NCBI GenBank assembly: GCA_964383365.1
Contig: CAYLHF010000066.1
Coordinates: 1 to 9,325, forward strand
Source: CAYLHF01 sp964383365
Lineage (GTDB): Bacteria; Bacteroidota; Rhodothermia; Rhodothermales; UBA10348
Direction: 5' to 3'
Length of the DNA stretch: 9,325 bases
This document shows, one piece after another, positions 1 through 3,982 of the stretch (positions are counted from its first letter, which is position 1; every line of letters starts with the position of its first letter). The notes beneath the pieces were generated by a model. The model saw nothing but the letters and a program-made list of their open reading frames with translations. It was not told where the DNA came from and did not search any database. The position numbers were made by a program, and so were the translations under genes.

Positions 1-106
1 GCTGCGCGGGCCCGCCTGGAACGAGAAATCGTCTGAATCGAGGTGTGCTCGAGGTGCCGGAGGCGTTCAATCCGAAATGGCTGATCCGGCGACGAGACCG
101 AACCCG
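1..106. other. window edge downstream of the lipoprotein gene, no supported gene
   Basis: Nothing here can be assigned with confidence. On the plus strand, frame 1 runs from the window edge as AARARLEREIV to a TGA at 34-36 and could be the last codons of a gene cut by the edge. Frame 3 stays open to a TGA at 222-224, but it is very arginine-rich and would run 118 bp antisense into the lipoprotein gene. Two minus-strand frames are also open. A 6-bp inverted repeat (GCCGGA 56-61, TCCGGC 85-90) with a 23-nt loop and no T-run is too weak to call a terminator for the lipoprotein gene. Confidence 0.3.
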
Positions 107-1045
107 TTATCGAAGAATGATCGTGTCGACTCTACGATACTGGCTCAATCCTTCTTTCTTACTGGTGAGGCCTTCCGCGCGTCCGTTTCCTACCGACACG
201 ATGCGACTGGCAGCAACACCGTGATCCGCATAGTACTGCTCAACGGCGCGGGCCCGATCTGCGGACAGGTCCTGTGCCTTACGCTCGCCCGGAGCGGAGA
301 GTCCTTCGACACGGACATTCATATTCGGACATTCGTTCAAAATCTCAAGATTCTCGTCCATCGCACCCTGTGCTTCGTCGCTCAGTGTGCTCGAATTGCG
401 ACCGAAAAGGACCGTCCCCAGTTCGGTAACTTCACGGCAAATCGCGGCTTCATACCACGATACGGATAGAGACAGGGAACGCGAGTCGGATCCGTACTTG
501 TTCGATGCTTTCAGGTTGACCGAGTAGGTTCCCGGCGCGTCGAACGTATGCGATGGAGAGGCGCTCGAACTCGATCCGCCATCCCCGAATGTCCATGCAT
601 AAGAAAGAGGAGCGTCTCCATCAACCGAGGCGCTGAAGTTCACGTCGGTCTGCGTATCAGGACTCATATTGCTGGCCTTGACGCTGACAACCGAGGCGGG
701 CACCGGAGGGTTGGAAACGACGACTGTCGTTGTCTCCAGATCAGATGATTTGCCTTTACGATTCGTAGCGGTTGCGGTAACCGTGTACGTACCTGCGGTA
801 CCGAACGAATGGGTGGAGGAACTCCCGTTCGACGAGTTACTGTCTCCAAAACTCCACGCGACGGCGACAGGAAGTTTTGCATCCGGATTCGTGGCCACGG
901 AGAACGTGCCCGATTCGTTTGTGAGCAGACTGTCCGGTGAGGACATAGAGAGAATATCAACCGGGACGCTCTTGCAACCGGTGAGCGTCACACCTGTGAC
1001 GAGGGCTGCTAAAACGAAGAGGGTCGAAAAGTAATTTCTGGCCAT
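107..1045 (-). CDS. lipoprotein with two PKD domains and a C-terminal OmpA-like domain
   Basis: Predicted outer-membrane lipoprotein of 312 aa that probably tethers the envelope to peptidoglycan. Residues 1-23 form a lipoprotein signal peptide ending in the lipobox LTGC, with Cys24 as the lipidated residue. Two PKD-type beta-sandwich domains follow, at about 30-111 (WSFGDSNSSNG, then AGTYTVTATATN) and 118-196 (WTFGDGGSS, then PGTYSVNLKASN). The C-terminal 200-312 is OmpA-like: VLFGRNSSTLSDEAQ, then NVRVEG, LSADRARAVEQYYADHGV, RIVSVGNG and RRVDTI. The usual GHTD motif reads GLSA (248-251), so the acidic diaminopimelate-contacting residue appears lost while the Arg of LSADRA is kept. Cys203 and Cys239 could form a disulfide. 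The gene lies downstream of rpsT on the same strand but is separated from it by a terminator, so it is probably transcribed alone. Domain calls are from motifs; the binding role is inferred from the family. Confidence 0.88.
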   Translation of the reverse strand: MARNYFSTLFVLAALVTGVTLTGCKSVPVDILSMSSPDSLLTNESGTFSVATNPDAKLPVAVAWSFGDSNSSNGSSSTHSFGTAGTYTVTATATNRKGKSSDLETTTVVVSNPPVPASVVSVKASNMSPDTQTDVNFSASVDGDAPLSYAWTFGDGGSSSSASPSHTFDAPGTYSVNLKASNKYGSDSRSLSLSVSWYEAAICREVTELGTVLFGRNSSTLSDEAQGAMDENLEILNECPNMNVRVEGLSAPGERKAQDLSADRARAVEQYYADHGVAASRIVSVGNGRAEGLTSKKEGLSQYRRVDTIILR

Positions 1046-1091
1046 GATGAATACCGGTCTTGGTCGGAGTAATTCAGAAGTTGTTCAAAGT

Positions 1092-1109
1092 GTGTACCCT
1101 GAGGTACAC
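1092..1109. promoter_or_regulatory. perfect hairpin/operator-like dyad in the lipoprotein gene leader
   Basis: GTGTACC-CTGA-GGTACAC is a perfect 7-bp dyad with a 4-nt spacer, 46 bp upstream of the lipoprotein start. As RNA it would be a compact 5'-UTR hairpin; as DNA it resembles an operator for a dimeric regulator. No T-run follows on the minus strand (ACTTTGAAC), so it is not a convincing terminator. The dyad is seen directly; the role is inferred. Confidence 0.5.
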
Positions 1110-1121
1110 GGGACGGGGCAA

Positions 1122-1163
1122 TATAACGGCATTTTCTGATTTTTGATCGAATAAACCGTTATA
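1122..1163. repeat. inverted repeat TATAACGG/CCGTTATA in the lipoprotein gene upstream region
   Basis: TATAACGG (1122-1129) and its exact complement CCGTTATA (1156-1163) are separated by 26 bp of AT-rich sequence. The right arm also lies in a perfect 8-bp palindrome GTTATAAC (1158-1165). On the minus strand the left arm reads CCGTTATATT and contains a TATATT that could be the -10 box for the lipoprotein gene, though no good -35 box is seen at the right spacing. The arms could be paired regulator half-sites flanking a promoter. Confidence 0.4.
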
Positions 1164-1170
1164 ACAACAG

Positions 1171-1200
1171 AAAAGCCCGTCCTCAAACCGAAGACGGGCC
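1171..1200 (-). terminator. rho-independent terminator of rpsT
   Basis: On the minus strand, 23 bp after the rpsT stop, GCCCGTC and GACGGGC form a 7-bp GC-rich stem (arms 1193-1199 and 1175-1181). Two further pairs lie inside the loop side. The stem is followed at once by TTTTCTGTTGTT. This is a standard intrinsic terminator and should uncouple rpsT from the lipoprotein gene downstream. Confidence 0.85.
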
Positions 1201-1222
1201 TCAAAACCGCCGCAGAACGGGA

Positions 1223-1477
1223 TCAGCCCATTGCGTTGACAGATTTTTCGAGAGAACTCTTGTAGTTCGCAGCCGTGTTTTTCTTGAGAATGCCCTTGTT
1301 GACCATGCGGTCGAGCGTGGATTTGGCCTCCTTCAGGAGGGTCGCGGCGTCTTCAGGATTCTCTGTTTGCTTGAGATTCTTTACGATCGTCTTCATCCGG
1401 CTACGGTGTACCCGGTTCTGGATGCGTCGCGTTTCGTTCTGACGAACTCTCTTTTTGGCTGATTGATGCTGAGGCAT
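1223..1477 (-). CDS. rpsT: 30S ribosomal protein S20
   Basis: Small basic 84-aa primary-binding protein of the 30S subunit, which contacts 16S rRNA. The N-terminus MPQHQSAKKRVRQNETRR matches the family start (M-x-x-H-x-SAKKR), which fixes the start codon. The middle segment VHRSRMKTIVKNL and the end KGILKKNTAANYKSSL are also typical, and the length is normal for S20. It is a monocistronic gene by context: a sigma70-like promoter lies just upstream and a strong terminator just downstream. A purine-rich AGAAGGA lies 21 nt before the ATG, too far for a classical ribosome-binding site. S20 represses its own translation in enterobacteria; whether that applies here is unknown, but the 5' leader carries an inverted repeat. 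Confidence 0.97.
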   Translation of the reverse strand: MPQHQSAKKRVRQNETRRIQNRVHRSRMKTIVKNLKQTENPEDAATLLKEAKSTLDRMVNKGILKKNTAANYKSSLEKSVNAMG

Positions 1478-1509
1478 ATGTTGAATCTGATGTCTGGATC
1501 CTTCTTATC

Positions 1510-1525
1510 GCTTGAAAATTCAAGC
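1510..1525 (-). promoter_or_regulatory. inverted repeat at the predicted rpsT transcript 5' end
   Basis: GCTTGAA-AA-TTCAAGC is a 7-bp inverted repeat with a 2-bp centre (6-bp stem with a 4-nt loop as RNA). It sits where transcription from the rpsT promoter would be expected to start, about 33-48 nt before the ATG. It could be a 5'-end hairpin that stabilises the transcript or an operator. The role is inferred. Confidence 0.4.
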
Positions 1526-1530
1526 CGGGA

Positions 1531-1560
1531 AATATACAGCTTGTTTTAAGGTCTTGTCAA
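1531..1560 (-). promoter_or_regulatory. rpsT promoter
   Basis: Reading the minus strand, TTGACA (complement of 1555-1560) is followed by an 18-bp spacer and TATATT (complement of 1531-1536). The -35 box is a perfect consensus match. The downstream box TATATTTC also fits the Bacteroidota -7 element TAnnTTTG at all but the last base. It predicts a leader of roughly 45-50 nt before rpsT. The gap up to the divergent peptidase gene shows no equally clear plus-strand promoter. Confidence 0.7.
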
Positions 1561-1617
1561 TCCAGGGAACCCGTAGGAACCGACGAGAAAGCCAGATCGT
1601 TGGCACAAACCCTCTGA

Positions 1618-2544
1618 ATGCATCGGGGACGCACTTGTATGATCTCGCTTCTAGTCGAATTCACACGTAATATTGGCAAATCCATCCATCTGATCGTGAT
1701 GGATGAGCAGGGATTTGAACAGCCAAGACGATTCACCGTCCGTCCGTCTCATCTGCTGGGTGTACTGATTGGAAGCGTAGTGGTTGCTACGACCATCGTC
1801 CTCACGGTCTTCCTGTTTACGCCCATTCGCGGCATGTTGCCCGGCTACGGCACGATTCAAATGCGTCGTGATGCTCGTCTGAATCAGCTTCGGATGAAAA
1901 CGATGTCAGATTCCCTCCATGTGCAGCGGCTGTATGTCGAGCAGCTTCGAGATCTCATGTTGGGGACGGTAGATACGTCACGAACCAAAGAGCTTCGTCC
2001 CCCGGATCCCGTCCTGACCGATGCAGGGGAGCCCGTCGATCTGCCCGAGGCAGAGGTTTCCCGAAACTGGGAAGACCATAAACAGCCAGCGCTATCCCTG
2101 ACTAGACTGACCCCTCCGGATCTGACGCTTCCGGTCCAGGCGACGATTGAAGCCCGATATCTCACCGGCGTTCGGTTCCCGTTTCTGCCTCCGGTCACGG
2201 GCCTGGTTACCCGCCAGTTCGACGCCAGTACCGGGCATTATGCTATCGATATAGCGGCCGACCAGGGGAGTGCGGTTCGAGCCATCGCCGACGGATACGT
2301 GATCATGTCTGACTGGACACATGATGGGGGCCAGATCATCGCTATCCAGCACGCGGATGGATTCGTGTCTGTCTACAAACATAATTCGAGTCTCCTTAAA
2401 CGGGTCGGAGATCGCGTCCGCGATCGGGAGGCCGTCGCACTGAGCGGGAATTCAGGAGAGATCACAACGGGACCACATCTGCATTTTGAACTCTGGCACA
2501 ATGGACTGGCGCAGGATCCGGCCTATTACATGATCGGTTTATAG
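1618..2544 (+). CDS. membrane-anchored M23 (LytM-type) peptidoglycan endopeptidase
   Basis: Zinc-dependent cell-wall hydrolase of up to 308 aa, expected to cut peptide cross-bridges on the periplasmic side. A short cytoplasmic N-terminus is followed by one membrane helix (about 45-69, HLLGVL then VVVATTIVLTVFLF). A linker with helical, possibly coiled-coil character follows (about 80-115), then a Pro/Asp-rich stretch, then the M23 domain (about 187-308). The LytM metal ligands are all visible: His207 and Asp211 in GHYAID, and His289 in HLHFELWHNG. The catalytic-type histidines His255 (YKH) and His287 are also present, so it should be active. An ATG at 1639 (MISLLVEF) is an equally good start and gives 301 aa. 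The bactofilin gene follows 120 bp later; M23 peptidases and bactofilins are known partners in cell-shape control, so a morphogenetic role is likely. Confidence 0.92.
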   Translation: MHRGRTCMISLLVEFTRNIGKSIHLIVMDEQGFEQPRRFTVRPSHLLGVLIGSVVVATTIVLTVFLFTPIRGMLPGYGTIQMRRDARLNQLRMKTMSDSLHVQRLYVEQLRDLMLGTVDTSRTKELRPPDPVLTDAGEPVDLPEAEVSRNWEDHKQPALSLTRLTPPDLTLPVQATIEARYLTGVRFPFLPPVTGLVTRQFDASTGHYAIDIAADQGSAVRAIADGYVIMSDWTHDGGQIIAIQHADGFVSVYKHNSSLLKRVGDRVRDREAVALSGNSGEITTGPHLHFELWHNGLAQDPAYYMIGL

Positions 2545-2565
2545 TGGTTGCAGTATATTGGACAC

Positions 2566-2643
2566 ACGGCTACGGCTACGGCTACGGCTACGGCTACGGC
2601 TACGGCTACGGCTACGGCTACGGCCACGGCCACGGCCACGGCG
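2566..2643. repeat. hexanucleotide tandem array, 13 units of ACGGCY
   Basis: Nine perfect ACGGCT units (2566-2619) are followed by three ACGGCC units (2620-2637) and one ACGGCG (2638-2643), 78 bp without interruption. The array fills most of the 120-bp gap between the peptidase stop and the bactofilin ATG at 2665. The last units differ from the first nine at one base, the pattern expected of a slippage-prone microsatellite with older variant units at one end. Unit gain or loss would change spacing by 6 bp without shifting a reading frame. All three forward frames are open through it: (Thr-Ala)n, (Gly-Tyr)n and (Arg-Leu)n. Confidence 0.95.
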
Positions 2644-2664
2644 AACGTAAAACGGGACTTTCTT

Positions 2665-3183
2665 ATGGCAAAGCAGATGATGCCGGCAGATCCGGTACAA
2701 ATCAACATGATTGGAAAAGGCACGGAAGTCGAAGGGACGCTCCGAGCCAAGGATGATATCCGGGTCAACGGCCGGGTGAAAGGTTCGCTTCACGTCGAAG
2801 GGAAAGCCATCATCGCCCCCGAAGGCGTAATTGAGGGCGATGTGCGCGCCGCAGACGCAGACATTGCCGGTCGAATTGAGGGGGAAGTGTCGGTGAAGGG
2901 GCGATTGCTGCTCAAGTCGTCTGCCCGGGTCCAGGGTACCATTCGCACGTCCCGACTGGTCATGGAAGAGGGCGCTACCTTCGACGGAAAATGTGAGATG
3001 GGTCAGTTGGACAAGTCGAGAGCGCAGGCACTCGGCAATGGCAGTTCGATATCGTCCGTTGCGCAGGCGCCCGGTACTTCTTCGCCGAAGAGTACGATGT
3101 CTCAGGCCGGGGCAGGGTCGCAATCGAGTGCATCTTCACAGGCAAAGCCTCTCGGATCGTCCCAGCATCGTGTCGGTACCTGA
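2665..3183 (+). CDS. bactofilin (polymer-forming cytoskeletal protein)
   Basis: Bactofilins polymerise without nucleotide into filaments, often at the membrane, and localise wall enzymes. From ATG 2665 the product is 172 aa. The core spans about 13-113 and shows the beta-helix rungs of the family: NMIGKGTEVEGTLRAKDDIR, then VNGRVKGSLHVEGKAIIAPE, GVIEGDV, ADIAGRIEGEVSV, and the closing FDGKCEMG. A Ser/Gln/Ala-rich disordered tail follows (about 114-172). The start was chosen because the core begins shortly after MAKQMMPADPVQI. A TTG at 2548, just after the peptidase stop, is in frame and would add 39 residues including (Thr-Ala)13, so a longer form cannot be excluded. No clear Shine-Dalgarno is seen. 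The end overlaps atpZ by 14 bp, and the pairing with the M23 gene supports a wall-shape role. Confidence 0.92.
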   Translation: MAKQMMPADPVQINMIGKGTEVEGTLRAKDDIRVNGRVKGSLHVEGKAIIAPEGVIEGDVRAADADIAGRIEGEVSVKGRLLLKSSARVQGTIRTSRLVMEEGATFDGKCEMGQLDKSRAQALGNGSSISSVAQAPGTSSPKSTMSQAGAGSQSSASSQAKPLGSSQHRVGT

Positions 3184-3469
3184 GCCTGCTTCTGAAACGG
3201 ACTCCTGGCAGAAAGGCGTCAGAGAGTCCTCATCCCTTTTGGGACTGGGCATTCAACTGGCTGGAAGCATGTTGATCTACGTCCTTGCCGGGTATTTTCT
3301 GGATCGTTGGCTGGATACAGACCCATGGCTTCTCCTCACCGGGTCAGTCGTGGGCATGATCGCATTCCTGTTCCAGATCGTCCGCGTTACTCGCAGATTG
3401 TCCACCCCGCCGACGGAGGAAACGGTCCCGTCCGACGAAGGAACCGACGACCTCAAGAACCAGTCGTAG
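3170..3469 (+). CDS. atpZ: AtpZ/AtpI-family ATP synthase accessory membrane protein
   Basis: Small membrane protein of 99 aa. Two helices are visible at about 24-44 (LGLGIQLAGSMLIYVLAGYF) and 52-72 (PWLLLTGSVVGMIAFLFQIV). They are joined by the family loop LDRWLDTDPW, with glycines spaced as in the AtpZ/ATPase gene 1 family. The tail (73-99) is charged and hydrophilic. The start is taken as GTG 3170 (MSVPEPASETDSW), which overlaps the bactofilin stop by 14 bp. The longer open frame upstream of it only shadows bactofilin. In other bacteria AtpI/AtpZ proteins have been linked to c-ring assembly and to Mg2+/Ca2+ supply for the enzyme; which applies here is not shown. Translational coupling to bactofilin is likely given the overlap. 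Confidence 0.85.
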   Translation: MSVPEPASETDSWQKGVRESSSLLGLGIQLAGSMLIYVLAGYFLDRWLDTDPWLLLTGSVVGMIAFLFQIVRVTRRLSTPPTEETVPSDEGTDDLKNQS

Positions 3470-3610
3470 GTCATTCATCTACTTTTCACTCCAGAGTCCG
3501 ATCCGTTCATTCATAATTCACCCGTATTGGTAGGGCAAACACTCATTTCGCAGTAGTTTACTGCCCTTCGAAAAGCGGAGAAAAAGCGCCCTTTTAGTGC
3601 GTATAATCGC
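3470..3610 (+). other. 141-bp gap between atpZ and the AtpI/AtpR-like gene
   Basis: This gap splits atpZ from the rest of the atp genes and is AT-richer than its surroundings. It holds repeated TCATTCAT words (about 3472 and 3508) and two AAAAGCG words (3571-3577 and 3582-3588). A perfect TATAAT at 3602-3607 lies only 3 bp before the ATG, with no -35 box at 16-18 bp. A second promoter for the structural genes is plausible from the gap size, but I cannot point to a convincing one. Confidence 0.35.
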
Positions 3611-3919
3611 ATGTCGGACGTATTTCTACTCAGTCTTGTGTCGGGAGTCGCCATCGGTGCTGTATACGGCCTGTCAGCCTATGCATCGTATCGCTTCGCC
3701 CTCGACCGGGAGAATCGTCTGTTCATGCTGGTCGTCCTTGGCGGGATGGCTCTTCGTCTTTTTGTAACCGTGCTGGTCCTCGTGCTGATACTGATCCTTG
3801 GAAGGGTAAACCAGGGGGTTTTCCTGATCTCATTCATGGCGGTATTTGCACTGGGTCTGGTGATTGAAGTCGTCTTTTTACATCGTCGACAGCAGACAGC
3901 GGCCCGAAAAACCGATTAG
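3611..3919 (+). CDS. three-helix ATP synthase subunit I-like protein (AtpI/AtpR-like)
   Basis: Very hydrophobic 102-aa protein between atpZ and atpB. Three membrane helices are visible: about 5-30 (FLLSLVSGVAIGAVYGLSAY), 37-63 (LFMLVVLGGMALRLFVTVLV) and 68-91 (QGVFLISFMAVFALGLVIEV), followed by a short basic tail. The position is where an AtpI/UncI-type protein is expected. The three-helix layout with an arginine inside helix 2 (GGMALR, Arg49) also resembles AtpR of N-type ATPases, whose intramembrane arginines were proposed to meet the c-subunit carboxylate. The exact family is not certain from motifs alone. A role in c-ring assembly or stabilisation is inferred. Its stop codon lies inside the left arm of an inverted repeat that leads into atpB. 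Confidence 0.65.
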   Translation: MSDVFLLSLVSGVAIGAVYGLSAYASYRFALDRENRLFMLVVLGGMALRLFVTVLVLVLILILGRVNQGVFLISFMAVFALGLVIEVVFLHRRQQTAARKTD

Positions 3920-3957
3920 ATCAGGATAAAGATTTTCCGCGATGGACGGATCTAATC
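3914..3957 (+). promoter_or_regulatory. intercistronic inverted repeat before atpB
   Basis: GATTAGATC (3914-3922) and GATCTAATC (3949-3957) are perfect 9-bp complements around a 26-nt loop. The left arm includes the TAG stop (3917-3919) of the preceding gene, and the right arm ends 25 bp before the atpB ATG. There is no T-run after it, so it looks like an intercistronic mRNA hairpin (processing, stability or coupling) rather than a terminator. Confidence 0.5.
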
Positions 3958-3982
3958 CGACTCCGAAGCAAGAAAAGACAAG

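Noticed and set aside
77..469. 130-codon plus-strand open frame at the left end
   Set aside because: It is antisense to the OmpA-like part of the lipoprotein gene, whose domain motifs are clear. It has no motifs of its own.
2566..2643. CRISPR array
   Set aside because: Units are 6 bp and contiguous, with no spacers and no cas genes.
2544..2756. Plus-strand open frame from GTG 2544 giving a Gly-Tyr/Gly-His repeat protein of 70 aa
   Set aside because: It overlaps bactofilin out of frame, and its end (about 38 residues after the repeat) has no family resemblance. It is a by-product of the array.
2526..3123. Two minus-strand open frames through the array (Val-Ala repeat, 80 codons; Ser-Arg repeat, 194 codons)
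   Set aside because: They exist because the hexamer has no stop in those frames. The rest is antisense to bactofilin with no recognisable domain.
2993..3169. N-terminal extension of AtpZ from ATG 2993
   Set aside because: The extra residues are Arg-rich and are the out-of-frame reading of bactofilin. Family similarity begins after GTG 3170.
3602..3607. Perfect TATAAT as a -10 box for the AtpI/AtpR-like gene
   Set aside because: It is 3 bp before the ATG, so transcription would start inside or after the start codon, and no -35 box is present at 16-18 bp.
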